Source: Pseudomonas sp. GM84 (GTDB lineage Bacteria > Pseudomonadota > Gammaproteobacteria > Pseudomonadales > Pseudomonadaceae). Taken from it: 42,432 nucleotides of DNA. Every line of letters begins with the position of its first letter. The first letter of the stretch is position 1. Location: NCBI RefSeq assembly GCF_000282535.1, contig NZ_AKJC01000167.1:1-42432 (forward strand), written 5' to 3'. Below are positions 26,382 to 36,750 of the stretch, piece by piece. The notes beneath the pieces were generated by a model. It saw only the letters and a program-made list of their open reading frames with translations. It made no database searches and had not been told where the DNA came from. The translations under genes and the position numbers were made by a program.

Positions 26382-27665
26382 TCAAACCTCTTTCATTGCC
26401 GCCGCCCCCTTCCCGACTGCGTGACCGATCAAGAAATGAGCAAATAAAAGGTCTAGAAGATACACGGCCGACATCTGTACGACATAAAATAGCAAGAAGT
26501 CTTTGAAATCAAGGGCGAAATGAATGGCGAGCGCGAGTAGCAATCCTGTGGACATCAACCTGAACACATGCAGTGCAGGCAAATACCAGTTGTAGCGAAG
26601 CACCAATGAAACGCGATCCAGGGGCGTACTGACAAAAGCACTGAGCGCGGCAACCATCAGCACTTGCGCATACAACCCCGCATCATGCCATTGCCCCCCC
26701 AGGACCAATGGATAAATCCACGGGGACAAAATACCAGCGCACAAATAGATGGGAACCCCGAATAGCACCAGTTTTCGAATGGTCATAGTCCAAAGCCCTT
26801 TAAGGACAAGCGGTTCCTCCGCGTGCAACGCCGCACGCTGGTAGAAAACCTGGCCAATGGCCGCGCCAATCAATCCAGAGGGAAGAAAAATAGTGGCCAT
26901 GACCATCGAAAACTGCCCGAGTATTTCCGTACCGTATTTGGCTGATATGTAGAAAATAGGTGCCGCACTGCTGACAGTAACCAGGATATGTGACATCACC
27001 AGGGCGCTGGCACCACTGGCATGTTTTTTTAAAGGGCTCACAGCATCAGGTGCATGCGCACAGGCGCCATGGATCAGATTTTTAGAGTAAGGCAGCAGGG
27101 CGCCAATCTTGCCCAACGCACTAAATAAAGTTGTAAAAATCAGGCCGCTCGTGGTTACCGCAGCCAACAGCGCACCCGACGCGACATAGGCCGATTTGCC
27201 GAACACTTCCGACATGGCGGAGATCTTGTAGGCACCTGAGCGCTGAGCATTATGTTGAAACGCCAGCGCCAACGACACGAGCAGTGCGCTAAGCGGTGCA
27301 ACAATCAGATAATCAGCACCTTGTTCCACCGACAGCAGTCGAGCGATCTCCGCCGAGAACGCGTACAGCAGCACAGTAAACACAACGCCTGTAACAAGGC
27401 CAAGCTTCACGACCCCAGAGAACAACCAACGTGCTTGCTGGTCGTTTTTAAGCATCTGAAAAAAATACTCATATCGCCAGGTCATGATTCCCGCAAAAAA
27501 CATTACGAGCTGCAGGAAAATATTCTGCACTGCAAATTCCTGAGGCGCATACAGCCTCGACAACAGCGGAATACCTAACACCCCGACAACTTGTGCAATG
27601 GTATTCCCTGAAGCTTGCAAAAAAATGTCTCGCCAATACGACGAGACATATTTCAAAACCTTCAT
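26382..27665 (-). CDS. wzx: Wzx-type O-unit flippase (MOP/PST family)
   Basis: Polytopic inner-membrane protein, 427 aa, with about 12 hydrophobic segments and the N-terminal signature of polysaccharide exporters (SGNTIAQVVGVLGIPLLSRLYAPQEF). Function in this family: moving undecaprenyl-pyrophosphate-linked O-units to the periplasmic face for Wzy. The start overlaps the wbpE stop by 4 bp, so it is coupled to it. Composition is AT-shifted like wzy. The locus has no ABC-transporter (wzm/wzt) genes, which agrees with a Wzx/Wzy system. Confidence 0.88.
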   Translation of the reverse strand: MKVLKYVSSYWRDIFLQASGNTIAQVVGVLGIPLLSRLYAPQEFAVQNIFLQLVMFFAGIMTWRYEYFFQMLKNDQQARWLFSGVVKLGLVTGVVFTVLLYAFSAEIARLLSVEQGADYLIVAPLSALLVSLALAFQHNAQRSGAYKISAMSEVFGKSAYVASGALLAAVTTSGLIFTTLFSALGKIGALLPYSKNLIHGACAHAPDAVSPLKKHASGASALVMSHILVTVSSAAPIFYISAKYGTEILGQFSMVMATIFLPSGLIGAAIGQVFYQRAALHAEEPLVLKGLWTMTIRKLVLFGVPIYLCAGILSPWIYPLVLGGQWHDAGLYAQVLMVAALSAFVSTPLDRVSLVLRYNWYLPALHVFRLMSTGLLLALAIHFALDFKDFLLFYVVQMSAVYLLDLLFAHFLIGHAVGKGAAAMKEV

Positions 27666-28759
27666 TTAAGCGTACCGCACGCGGCAACCAGAGCGTCCAC
27701 TACCGTTTTGATCTCGGCTTCACTCAAGTAGGGGTGCATCGGCAAACTCAAAACCTTGGTCGCTAGCGCATCCCCTACCGGGAGATAAGCGTCAGAAGCG
27801 ACTGCGGTTTGCTTGTTAAGCGGAATGGGATAATGAACCACACTTGGCACACCGCTCGCTTTCAACTCGGCCTGGACGTTCTCGCGCCCCTCTACCTGGA
27901 CAGTAAACTGCGCGAAGACCGAGGTATTACCCTCTGCAATGTGCGGGAGCTTGATTGAACCTTGACCACTCAACAATTCGTTATAGCGTTTCGCCACCTG
28001 CTGACGAAGCACTATTTCGCTATCAAAAATATCAAGCTTTGCCAGCAGCACTGCGGCCTGCAGCGTATCGAGCCGACTGTTAACGCCTACCCTTACATGG
28101 TGATAACGCTTTTCCTGGCCGTGCCGGGCAATCTGACGAATAACCAGAGCAAGGGCTGGATCATTAGTAAAGATGGCACCACCGTCGCCATAACCGCCGA
28201 GCGGTTTACTTGGGAAGAAGCTGGTGCAGGCCACGGTGGTCAACCCACAGGAACGTCGCCCTTTGTAAGTAGCACCAAAGCTCTGCGCAGCATCCTCAAT
28301 AACCGGAATATTATATTTTTCCGCAATCTGGTTGATCGCATCAAAATCAGCGCACTGCCCATATAGCGACACGGGCACTATCGCCTTCGTACGCGGCGTA
28401 ATGGCGGCTTCCAGTTGCTTGACATCCAGGTTGCATGTGCGTTCATCAACATCCACGTACACAGGCGTGGCGCCGAGCAGCGCAACAGTTTCAGCCGTGG
28501 CAATATAGGTAAACCCTGGCGTGATCACTTCGTCACCGGGCCCGATGCCGAGTGCCATTTGAACAATTTGCAGGGCATCAGTACCGTTGGCACAGGTGAT
28601 GCAGTGATCCACGCCTACATAAGCTGCCAGACGCTCTTCCAACTCGGCCACCTCAGGGCCCAAGATGTATTGGCCATGACTCAATACGCGCTGAATACCG
28701 GCGTCGATAGCAGCCTTGATGCGTGTTTGTTGCTGTTTCAGGTCAATGAACTCAATCAT
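27662..28759 (-). CDS. wbpE: WbpE, UDP-3-keto-GlcNAcA aminotransferase
   Basis: DegT-family PLP aminotransferase, 365 aa from the ATG at 28759 (MIEFIDLKQQQ, the start shape of WbpE); a TTG two codons earlier is also open. The PLP lysine is K185 in TSFFPSKPLGGYGDGG and the cofactor aspartate D156 in VIEDAAQSFGATY. WbpE transfers an amino group from glutamate to C3 of UDP-2-acetamido-3-keto-glucuronic acid made by WbpB. Only 2 bp lie between the wbpD stop and this ATG, and wzx overlaps its end, so it is part of a tight wbpD-wbpE-wzx block. Confidence 0.92.
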   Translation of the reverse strand: MIEFIDLKQQQTRIKAAIDAGIQRVLSHGQYILGPEVAELEERLAAYVGVDHCITCANGTDALQIVQMALGIGPGDEVITPGFTYIATAETVALLGATPVYVDVDERTCNLDVKQLEAAITPRTKAIVPVSLYGQCADFDAINQIAEKYNIPVIEDAAQSFGATYKGRRSCGLTTVACTSFFPSKPLGGYGDGGAIFTNDPALALVIRQIARHGQEKRYHHVRVGVNSRLDTLQAAVLLAKLDIFDSEIVLRQQVAKRYNELLSGQGSIKLPHIAEGNTSVFAQFTVQVEGRENVQAELKASGVPSVVHYPIPLNKQTAVASDAYLPVGDALATKVLSLPMHPYLSEAEIKTVVDALVAACGTLK

Positions 28760-28761
28760 GG

Positions 28762-29337
28762 TCAAACATCCAGTTTTTCAAGGAAATTGCCGCGCACCAC
28801 ATACGTTGCCCCTGTGTGCGAGCAAATGGCCTGGCCATCTGCGCTTACATCCAGTTGCTCACCAAACTCACTCATCCAGCCAATCTGCTTGGCCGGTACC
28901 CCGACCATCAGCGCATAGGCGGGTACATCCTTGTTGACGACCGCGCCGGCGCCTACAAAAGCAAATTCGCCAATGGTGACCCCGCAAACAATCGTGCAGT
29001 TCGCCCCCAGTGTCGCGCCCTTTTTCACCAGCGTGTCTCGATACTGGTCCTTGCGCTCGATGAGCGAACGTGGGTTGTAGACGTTGGTAAAAACCATGCT
29101 TGGCCCGCAGAACACCCCGTCCTCCAGCGTGACGTTGTCGTATACCGACACGTTGTTCTGAATCTTGCAGCGGTCACCGATCACGACCTTGTTGCCGACA
29201 AAGACGTTTTGCCCGAGGGAAACGCCTGCGCCAATCCGCGCGCCGCTACAAACATGGACGAAATGCCATACGCGCGAGTCTTTGCCAATCTGCGCGCCTT
29301 CATCGACGATTGCACTGGGGTGCTGATAATGATTCAT
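28762..29337 (-). CDS. wbpD: WbpD, UDP-GlcNAc3NA N-acetyltransferase
   Basis: Left-handed beta-helix acetyltransferase, 191 aa, made almost wholly of hexapeptide repeats (from [21 protein letters not shown] to [18 protein letters not shown]). It has the conserved N-x-Y/NPRS segment of this family ([13 protein letters not shown]). WbpD acetylates the 3-amino group formed by WbpE, giving UDP-GlcNAc3NAcA. The C-terminal tail (about 160-191) matches the WbpD/WlbB type. It overlaps the stop of the upstream acyltransferase by 4 bp and touches wbpE. Confidence 0.93.
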   Translation of the reverse strand: MNHYQHPSAIVDEGAQIGKDSRVWHFVHVCSGARIGAGVSLGQNVFVGNKVVIGDRCKIQNNVSVYDNVTLEDGVFCGPSMVFTNVYNPRSLIERKDQYRDTLVKKGATLGANCTIVCGVTIGEFAFVGAGAVVNKDVPAYALMVGVPAKQIGWMSEFGEQLDVSADGQAICSHTGATYVVRGNFLEKLDV

Positions 29338-31289
29338 TGCTTGAGACTCACGCTGGATTGAGTTGGGTCGAACAACTGTTGTAGCTGCCCGCCGGCGAAA
29401 TGCCCGTAGCGACGCGCCCCGATCTCATTGAGATGATGGTTATCCTGGTAGATAAGCTCGCCCTGTTCATAGGGTGCGTCGGCAAAAAAGCTTGAATTGG
29501 AGAAATCCACATAATGCACGCCTGGGATGCCTCTGGTGAGCTCCGCGACCTGCTGATTCGCTGCTTTCCATTCATTATTGAACGTCAGGGTAGCTGGCAA
29601 CCCGAGCTCCCTGAAGCGTCGAACCCTTTGCACATCCGTTCGGAACATCGGCACCTGCCCCAGGACCACAACCTGCTTAGGGTCCGCTGAGGCATCATTC
29701 AAAAATGCCTGCAGAGCTTTGACGAATGCCGGGCTCGGCATCTGGTATTGCCACATACCTGCAATGATCACCTTATCCATTGTCAGCAATGCCTGTTTCA
29801 CCGCGATGATTTGTGACCGGCAAGGCTGCTGGGCATATTCAGGCAGGCGCTCAACGTCGAAAGCCGGGATGGGCACGCAACTGCTGGCAGTGAGTACGCG
29901 ATACGCTACACCCTGTTCGGTACCCGCCTGATCCAGGAAGTAATTGAGCTGAGCAGCATGACTGTCGCCAATTACCAGAACCGATGGTATGGCGCTGGCA
30001 AGGCCGCGCTTGCATTCCCCTATCTGTTGCCCGTGACAGATCAGCTCTGGCGCCGCATAACGAGCTTGCTCCTGGGGCACTGGCGGGACAATCAGCGGGT
30101 TGAACCTGATAGCCAGCAAGACAATCGAGGCAATCCCGACCACAGCGAGCGCAAATCTGGGAGCCAAACGTCGAGCACCCGACAACTTGCGGGTCGGCTG
30201 CTCGACGAATCGATAGGAAAGCCACGCCAGAACGAACGAGGCGACCAATGCGACGAAAAGCCATCCCCCATTCAACTCGTACTGCCCGACGTAATAGCGA
30301 ATGAACGCCAAAACCGGCCAGTGCCACAGGTACAAGGAATAGGAAATACTGCCAACCCACACCATCGCACGGGTGGACAACAGCCTGTTGACAGGGCCGC
30401 GCCGCGCCGCGATCACCAGCGCCGCCCCGACGCAGGGCAGGACCGACCAATAACCTGGGAACTGCGTTTTATCAACCAGGACAAAACTGATCGCAAGCAA
30501 GATAGCGCCAAGCAAGCCGAGCACCACAGAAAGCCGAACAGGCATTTCTCGATGCCGAAGACCAAGCGCGACTATTCCACCGAGCAAGAATTCGGGCATG
30601 CGGGCGAGCAGCGAAAAATACGCATGAGCGTACCCACCGTCCGAGACCTTGATGCCACTCCACATGAACAGCCCCACGGTGAGCAGTGACAGGACCGGTA
30701 GTCGCCAGGCGCGCGGCAGGCATAGCAAAACCAGGGGGAAGAACAGATAGAACTGCATCTCGATCGCGAGCGACCAGGTATGCAGCAGGGGCAACTCCTC
30801 TGCGCGAGGTGCAAAATAACTGCCGAAATCCGAAAAATACTGGTTACTGGTAAAAAGGGCTGCTGACTTCAAACTCTGACGGAAGAACTCGAAATCAGCG
30901 CTTAAAAACAGAATGGACGACGCTACGCTGACAACCGCCAGCATGATGGCGTACGCCGGAACAATTCGCTTGATGCGGTTTACATAAAACGACGGCAGAT
31001 GGATCTTGCTGCCCGGCTCGGTTAGCAAAGCCGTGATGATGAACCCTGAGATGACGAAAAAGACATCAACACCCACATACCCCGACTGGAGCCATGAGTT
31101 GTTCATGTGGTAAGCCAGTACAGCAAGAACTGCTACCGCTCGCAGACCTTGGACATCCAGGCGGATATCTTTGCTCTGGGACAGCACGCTCGATACTTTC
31201 AGCGATGTTTCGTTATTGTTAGACACGCTACGCAGGACCTTGAAAACATTGCTCCGCGAGGAAATGGGCGGCCTCACGGCCGCCAGCAT
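29334..31289 (-). CDS. OafA/YrhL-type membrane acyltransferase with C-terminal SGNH domain
   Basis: Two-part O-acyltransferase. The first ~390 residues are an acyltransferase-3 membrane domain with about 10 helices; the [13 protein letters not shown]...YH motif has its catalytic His near residue 61 from the first ATG, and [14 protein letters not shown] follows. The last ~240 residues are a periplasmic SGNH hydrolase-like domain with [10 protein letters not shown] and [10 protein letters not shown] (Ser and the Asp-x-x-His pair). Fusions like this O-acetylate O-antigen or other glycans in the periplasm. The start is uncertain: the ATG at 31289 has no clear ribosome site and would place a perfect hairpin in its first codons, while a GTG at 31226 leads straight into the conserved part. 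It sits between wbpB and wbpD. Confidence 0.88.
   Translation of the reverse strand: MLAAVRPPISSRSNVFKVLRSVSNNNETSLKVSSVLSQSKDIRLDVQGLRAVAVLAVLAYHMNNSWLQSGYVGVDVFFVISGFIITALLTEPGSKIHLPSFYVNRIKRIVPAYAIMLAVVSVASSILFLSADFEFFRQSLKSAALFTSNQYFSDFGSYFAPRAEELPLLHTWSLAIEMQFYLFFPLVLLCLPRAWRLPVLSLLTVGLFMWSGIKVSDGGYAHAYFSLLARMPEFLLGGIVALGLRHREMPVRLSVVLGLLGAILLAISFVLVDKTQFPGYWSVLPCVGAALVIAARRGPVNRLLSTRAMVWVGSISYSLYLWHWPVLAFIRYYVGQYELNGGWLFVALVASFVLAWLSYRFVEQPTRKLSGARRLAPRFALAVVGIASIVLLAIRFNPLIVPPVPQEQARYAAPELICHGQQIGECKRGLASAIPSVLVIGDSHAAQLNYFLDQAGTEQGVAYRVLTASSCVPIPAFDVERLPEYAQQPCRSQIIAVKQALLTMDKVIIAGMWQYQMPSPAFVKALQAFLNDASADPKQVVVLGQVPMFRTDVQRVRRFRELGLPATLTFNNEWKAANQQVAELTRGIPGVHYVDFSNSSFFADAPYEQGELIYQDNHHLNEIGARRYGHFAGGQLQQLFDPTQSSVSLKQ
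31267..31284. other. GC-rich hairpin at the 5' end of the acyltransferase gene
   Basis: GGCGGCC (31267-31273) and GGCCGCC (31278-31284) form a perfect 7-bp stem with a TCAC loop, 15 bp after the wbpB stop on the minus strand. No T-run follows. If the acyltransferase starts at the GTG at 31226, this is an intergenic attenuator-like element; if it starts at 31289, the hairpin covers codons 2-8 and may restrict translation. Confidence 0.4.
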
Positions 31290-31298
31290 TACAATTTT

Positions 31299-32318
<1,020 letters not shown>

Positions 32319-33632
32319 TCAGGCCTTGATGATGTGCGCCGCCGGAGTGCGGTACTTACCGCGGCTATCGACGATCAATTTCGCCTGCGCCTCGATCAAT
32401 GCGTAGTCGAACCTGTCGTGGTCCGTGGCCAGCACCACGGCATCAAAGCTGGCGAGATTGTCTGCGGTCAGCGGCTCGCTGCCGAGTTCGAAATGATGCT
32501 CGCGCATCCGAGGGAAAACAGGTACATGGGGGTCGCTGTAGGCCACGACACCACCTTTCGCCTGGATCAGCTCCATGATCTCCACCGAAGGCGATTCGCG
32601 CATATCGTCCACGTTCTTCTTGTACGCAATGCCCAGTACAAGGACCCGGCTGCCTTTCAAGGCTTTGCCAGCGTTGTTCAAACCATCCACCAGCTTGCTC
32701 AGGACATACTCTGGCATGGCTTGGTTGACTTCCCCCGAGAGCTCGATGAAACGGGTGTTGACCCCATACTCACGGGCTTTCCACGTCAGGTAGAACGGAT
32801 CGATCGGAATACAGTGCCCGCCAAGGCCCGGGCCCGGGTAATAAGGCGTGAAACCAAATGGCTTGGTCGCCGCCGCGTCCACCACTTCAAAGATGTCGAT
32901 TCCCATTCGATCCGCGACGATTTTCATCTCGTTGACCAGACCGATATTCACCGCGCGGTGTATGTTCTCAAGCAGCTTGGTCATTTCGGCTGCTTTGGTC
33001 GAACTGACCGGAACAACGTGATCGATCGCTTGATCGTAGAGGGCAATGCCTACCTCCAGGCAACCTGGTGTATGGCCACCAATGACCTTGGGGATCGTCC
33101 GCGTTTCAAAGTTCACATTCCCCGGGTCTTCACGCTCTGGCGAATAGACCAGGAAGATGTTCTCACCCACCTTCAAGCCGCCTTCCTGCACACGAGGCAG
33201 CAGCTCCTCTTCAGTGGTGCCGGGATAGGTAGTACTTTCCAACGAGACGACTTGCCCCGCACGCAGGTACGGCTTGATCGCATCCGTCGTGTTGATGACA
33301 AAGCTCATGTCCGGTTCGCGGTATTTGTTAAGCGGTGTAGGCACACAAAGAATGAGCGCATCACACTCCGTCGCACGGCTGAAATCTGTAGTTGCTTCGA
33401 ACCCGGTCTGGCGGGCGCCGGCAATTTTTTCAGCGGGGATATGTTCGATATAACTTTGACCCGCATTGAGCCGATCAACTTTGACTTCATCAATGTCAAT
33501 ACCCAACACCCTGAAGCCGATAGCGTTGTAACGCAGCATCAGGGGCAGGCCGACATAGCCGAGCCCGACAATACCGACCAGGGCCGTTTTGCTCTTGAAC
33601 TTCTCAACCGCCTGCTTCTTGATATCCGTCAT
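32319..33632 (-). CDS. wbpA: WbpA, UDP-N-acetyl-D-glucosamine 6-dehydrogenase
   Basis: UDP-sugar dehydrogenase of the UDP-Glc/GDP-Man family, 437 aa from the ATG at 33632 (AAGGGTGAG upstream; a TTG at 33641 is also open). The NAD-binding motif [13 protein letters not shown] lies near residue 20, and the catalytic Cys is in [14 protein letters not shown]. The C-terminal UDP-binding domain includes [18 protein letters not shown]. It oxidises UDP-GlcNAc to UDP-GlcNAcA, the entry step to the diamino-uronic acid pathway continued by WbpB, WbpE and WbpD. It follows wzz after a 291-bp gap that may carry a promoter. Confidence 0.93.
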   Translation of the reverse strand: MTDIKKQAVEKFKSKTALVGIVGLGYVGLPLMLRYNAIGFRVLGIDIDEVKVDRLNAGQSYIEHIPAEKIAGARQTGFEATTDFSRATECDALILCVPTPLNKYREPDMSFVINTTDAIKPYLRAGQVVSLESTTYPGTTEEELLPRVQEGGLKVGENIFLVYSPEREDPGNVNFETRTIPKVIGGHTPGCLEVGIALYDQAIDHVVPVSSTKAAEMTKLLENIHRAVNIGLVNEMKIVADRMGIDIFEVVDAAATKPFGFTPYYPGPGLGGHCIPIDPFYLTWKAREYGVNTRFIELSGEVNQAMPEYVLSKLVDGLNNAGKALKGSRVLVLGIAYKKNVDDMRESPSVEIMELIQAKGGVVAYSDPHVPVFPRMREHHFELGSEPLTADNLASFDAVVLATDHDRFDYALIEAQAKLIVDSRGKYRTPAAHIIKA

Positions 33633-33832
33633 ATCGCGCAACTCACCCTTTTATATTACCCGCCTGCGTGCATGGCAGGAGACGGGGTGCCAAAAAAATG
33701 TCCATGTCAGCCAATGACCAGCTAAACTCCAGCCCGGTACAGTGCGACTTCTTGCGCTCGACGCGCCGTGTTCTATCGCAGACAGTCACCTAAACGGGAC
33801 GCCCGAAAACGTCCGCGAGCCCATGCCCGCAC

Positions 33833-33838
33833 AGTATA
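33833..33838 (-). promoter_or_regulatory. Possible -10 box (TATACT) upstream of wbpA
   Basis: On the minus strand TATACT occurs about 200 bp ahead of the wbpA ATG, inside the 291-bp gap after wzz. The -35 region 17 nt upstream is poor (GGTAGC). The gap is long for this operon, so an internal promoter is plausible, but the sequence evidence is only this one hexamer. I see no coding region in 33633-33923. Confidence 0.28.
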
Positions 33839-33868
33839 CCGTCTCGGTAATCTGAGCTACCAGCACCT

Positions 33869-33893
33869 GCGCCCGAGCAGCAACAGCGGGCGC
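33869..33893 (-). terminator. Hairpin between wzz and wbpA (possible attenuator)
   Basis: GCGCCCG (33869-33875) and CGGGCGC (33887-33893) form a perfect 7-bp GC stem with an 11-nt loop, about 30 bp after the wzz stop. There is no T-run, so at most it gives partial termination. It could set the ratio of wzz to the rest of the operon. Confidence 0.35.
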
Positions 33894-33923
33894 TGGCCAA
33901 GAAACCAATACTGAGCTTGCTAA

Positions 33924-34973
33924 TTAACTCGCCGACGCGCGGCGCCTGCTCCACAAATCCTTGAAAAAAGCAGTCAATAACCCAGCGCCAAGCCCTATAA
34001 CCAAACTAAGCATTACAATGAGCGGCTTATTCGGCTTGATCGGCTGATCGGGCAATTCGACCTCGCCGTCCTGTTCGAACACCCGAATTACCGACGGGTC
34101 AAGCTTGAACTCACGATAGAAAGTTATTTTTTCTTGTCTTGGGCGCAAACCATTGATAAACGGTTCATCCGATGAGCGAGCCTCAAGCGTAGCAATCTCA
34201 GCCTCAAGTGCTTTACTCCCGCGCATGTAGGTCAAAGACCCACCCATCGCGGCAGAGACCTGAACTGACAGCGGTTCCGAAATTAGCGGAGGCTTCTCAA
34301 GCCCAACAGACCTGGCAACAACCAATGCCTCTTTCAACTGAGCGATGCGGTCCTCTCGCTCCTTGCGCGCGCTATTTTTTTCACTGCTGATCTGGCTTTG
34401 CAGGTTGTCCGCTTTGATCAACATATCACTGCGATTACTTTCCAGCACCTTCCGCTTTGCGCTTTGGGCAGCGAGTTCGTTAAATGCTCCGACCCACTTC
34501 GTCGCCTGCTGGGGATCGTGCATCGTCGCGGTCACTGCATAACGAGTGGATGACCCCTTTGCAGGTGCAACCGTCAGCACTCTGTTGAAGTCGCTGTACA
34601 ACGCATCGCGCGAACCCCGACGGCGCTCGTCGCTCAGGCTCGGCAAATACACGTCTCGGAAAAACTTGTTGCGCACCGCTTCTGACTGCAAGGCCTGAAG
34701 GTGGGTCTCGTACACCTCCTTGACAGTCAGAGGGATCAAACCCGAGTCACCGCCGCGACCGAAGTTAAGCTGCGCAATGTCATTTTGAGTTGGAGGCTCG
34801 ACAAATAATTTGGCTTCATAGACTGGCGCGGCCATCAAAGCGTATGCAACACCCACCGCCAGGATGGGTGCGGCTACAAGCCCAACCCATAGCTTCTGGC
34901 GCCAGATGCCATGCACCAAATCAAAAAGTTCAATTTCATCGTCACGCCGAGGGTGCTGTGGTTCATTAAGCAT
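33924..34973 (-). CDS. wzz: Wzz O-antigen chain-length regulator
   Basis: Polysaccharide co-polymerase of the Wzz family, 349 aa. It has a cytoplasmic N-terminal ~27 residues, a first membrane helix (about 30-50), a periplasmic domain rich in predicted helix and coiled coil (about 55-315), and a second helix (about 318-340) preceded by the Pro-rich PDQPIKPNKP segment typical of the family. It controls the modal length of O-antigen made by Wzy. It is the first gene of the O-antigen operon, 224 bp downstream of the beta-CASP gene, in the usual Pseudomonas position next to ihfB/lapA. Confidence 0.92.
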   Translation of the reverse strand: MLNEPQHPRRDDEIELFDLVHGIWRQKLWVGLVAAPILAVGVAYALMAAPVYEAKLFVEPPTQNDIAQLNFGRGGDSGLIPLTVKEVYETHLQALQSEAVRNKFFRDVYLPSLSDERRRGSRDALYSDFNRVLTVAPAKGSSTRYAVTATMHDPQQATKWVGAFNELAAQSAKRKVLESNRSDMLIKADNLQSQISSEKNSARKEREDRIAQLKEALVVARSVGLEKPPLISEPLSVQVSAAMGGSLTYMRGSKALEAEIATLEARSSDEPFINGLRPRQEKITFYREFKLDPSVIRVFEQDGEVELPDQPIKPNKPLIVMLSLVIGLGAGLLTAFFKDLWSRRRASAS

Positions 34974-34981
34974 TTATTCTG

Positions 34982-35011
34982 ATTATCCTGAGGTCCGTCC
35001 AACATCATCAA
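34982..35011 (-). promoter_or_regulatory. wzz: Candidate promoter immediately upstream of wzz
   Basis: On the minus strand TTGATG (35006-35011) and GATAAT (34982-34987) are spaced by 18 nt, a fair sigma-70 match. The -10 box is only 8 bp from the wzz ATG, so a transcript from here would have almost no leader. A start further upstream is equally possible. No gene is visible in 34974-35197. Confidence 0.28.
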
Positions 35012-35164
35012 AGCTTTGACCGTCTCACGCGCCGTACTGATTCCCTGCAGCGGTGCGGCATTTTGCCTGCTATCTGTACACGAATGCTCTCTTTCAAGCA
35101 AACGCAGCTGGCACGAAATACGCAGACGTCATAAGAGCCGTGATGATGCCAGATGTTCCTCAGA

Positions 35165-35173
35165 CCCCCCCCT
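35165..35173. repeat. Run of nine C (nine G on the coding strand) upstream of wzz
   Basis: A homopolymer of nine C lies about 190 bp upstream of the wzz start and 24 bp past the end of the beta-CASP gene. Such tracts can change length by slipped-strand mispairing. Here it is intergenic, so any effect would be on transcription or leader structure rather than on reading frame. Confidence 0.6.
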
Positions 35174-35197
35174 AGCCTGAAGCGAGGCGCCGAACGG

Positions 35198-36646
35198 TCA
35201 GGTAGGTATCAGCACTCGCGGCACCTCTCCCTTACGAGCAAACGCTTGTTCAAGGACCTTTCGTAGCATTTTCTTCGCTTTCTGGTCGCCGTGAACAAGC
35301 AGGACTGCAGCGGGTACGTTTGCCATCGCTGTTACAAACACAGCGAGCCCTTCCTGATCGGCATGAGCTGAGTACCCACCCAGGCTCATTACCTTGGCCT
35401 TGATGTCATACATCTGCCCATCCAGATCAACCTGCACAAGCCCTTCTACCCCCTCACTCATCTGTATCACCGCCCCCGGCGTACCCTTCACCTGATACCC
35501 CACAAATACCACCTCATGGCGAGGATCCCCCAGCATCGCCTTTAGGTAATTGACGATCCGCCCACCTGAGCACATCCCATTCCCAGCGATCACGATCGCC
35601 GGCCGCGCCGTGCTCTTGAGGTAATTTACAACCTGCAAATGCTGCGAATGACTCTCCACGCAAACCAGCTGTTCAAACTTCAGTGGCGCCCTACCCTCGC
35701 TCAATCGCTGTCTGGCTGTGCAATTCCAGTACTGATGCAACTCCACGTAGGCCTTGGTGATTCGCTGCGCCAGAGGGGAATCGAGTATGACCGGCAAGCG
35801 CGGCCAGTCGATCATGTGCAACGAGTCATCCGCAGCGCCCAAAGCATGCTCATGATTCAGCGATTTGCGGTGCAGAATATCCTCGATCTCGTACAGCAGC
35901 TCCTGTGTCCGGCCAAGACTGAATGCCGGAATGAGAACTGTGCCCCCATCCGCCAGTGCGCGATCAATCACAGCTTCCAGCCGCGCCTGTCGATCGCTGC
36001 GATCAGCATGTACCCGGTCCCCATAGGTACTTTCCAGAACCAGAATATCTGCCCTCTCAGGCGGCTTGACCGACCTCAAAAGCGGATTGCCTGGCTGGCC
36101 GAGGTCGCCAGAGAACACGATCCGCGAACTGGGCTCCTTACCTGAAAAACGCACATCGCACTCGACATAGGCCGACCCCAGCAGGTGCCCGGCACGTTGC
36201 AAGCGAATGGAACAGGCGACACTTTCCTGCTCAATGACGGGATACCACTGCTCGAAAGGCAAGGCTACGACCTGCCGCTGCAACACAGCCAGAAAGCGAT
36301 CAACTTGCCCAGGCTCGGCGCTGACACCTAGCTTGAATGCATCTTCAAGCACCAGCGGCAGCAACTTTGCCGAGGGCTCGCTGCAGAGAACAGGCCCACG
36401 AAATCCTGCCGCCAGCAGCGCCGGAATGCGGCCGACGTGATCGAGGTGAACATGAGTGATGACGAGTGCGCGGATCGCGCCAATGGCAAAACCGATCGGC
36501 GCAGACGCAGCGCCAGAGGGGGCTTCATCGCCCTGTTCCAGACCGCAGTCGACCAACAGGCTGGTTGACGCGTCAAGGTGCAACTGGTGGCAAGACCCGG
36601 TTACACCGCGGGTGCCACCATGATGAGAAAGGCAGGGGTATTCCAT
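35198..36646 (-). CDS. Metallo-beta-lactamase-fold beta-CASP protein (RNA exonuclease-like)
   Basis: Enzyme of the MBL-fold beta-CASP group (CPSF73/YSH1 type), 482 aa. The metal site motif THVHLDH is at 64-70; further metal ligands are H in AGHLLGSAY and D in FSGDLG. The beta-CASP insert holds PAFSLGRTQELLYEIE and ends with IAGNGMCSGGRIVNYLK, followed by GGYSAHADQEGL and VHGDQKAKKML in the RNA-specificity part. Bacterial members cut RNA, but the substrate of this one is unknown. In Pseudomonas a gene of this type is often found here between lapA and the O-antigen genes. No clear ribosome site precedes the ATG. It is probably a resident gene rather than part of the glycan system. Confidence 0.88.
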   Translation of the reverse strand: MEYPCLSHHGGTRGVTGSCHQLHLDASTSLLVDCGLEQGDEAPSGAASAPIGFAIGAIRALVITHVHLDHVGRIPALLAAGFRGPVLCSEPSAKLLPLVLEDAFKLGVSAEPGQVDRFLAVLQRQVVALPFEQWYPVIEQESVACSIRLQRAGHLLGSAYVECDVRFSGKEPSSRIVFSGDLGQPGNPLLRSVKPPERADILVLESTYGDRVHADRSDRQARLEAVIDRALADGGTVLIPAFSLGRTQELLYEIEDILHRKSLNHEHALGAADDSLHMIDWPRLPVILDSPLAQRITKAYVELHQYWNCTARQRLSEGRAPLKFEQLVCVESHSQHLQVVNYLKSTARPAIVIAGNGMCSGGRIVNYLKAMLGDPRHEVVFVGYQVKGTPGAVIQMSEGVEGLVQVDLDGQMYDIKAKVMSLGGYSAHADQEGLAVFVTAMANVPAAVLLVHGDQKAKKMLRKVLEQAFARKGEVPRVLIPT

Positions 36647-36750
36647 AAAGCTGCACGCTCGCCCAGGCCGAAAAATGAAGTACTTGATTACCCCATTTCA
36701 ACGGCGCCGCGCACAGGTGCTACCTTCCTACGAAAGCGTAAGAAATCTCG

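Noticed and set aside
33642..34000. A JUMPstart/ops element for RfaH ahead of the O-antigen genes
   Set aside because: Only GGTAGC-like fragments (around 33855) are present; the GGCGGTAGCGT core is not found near wzz or wbpA.
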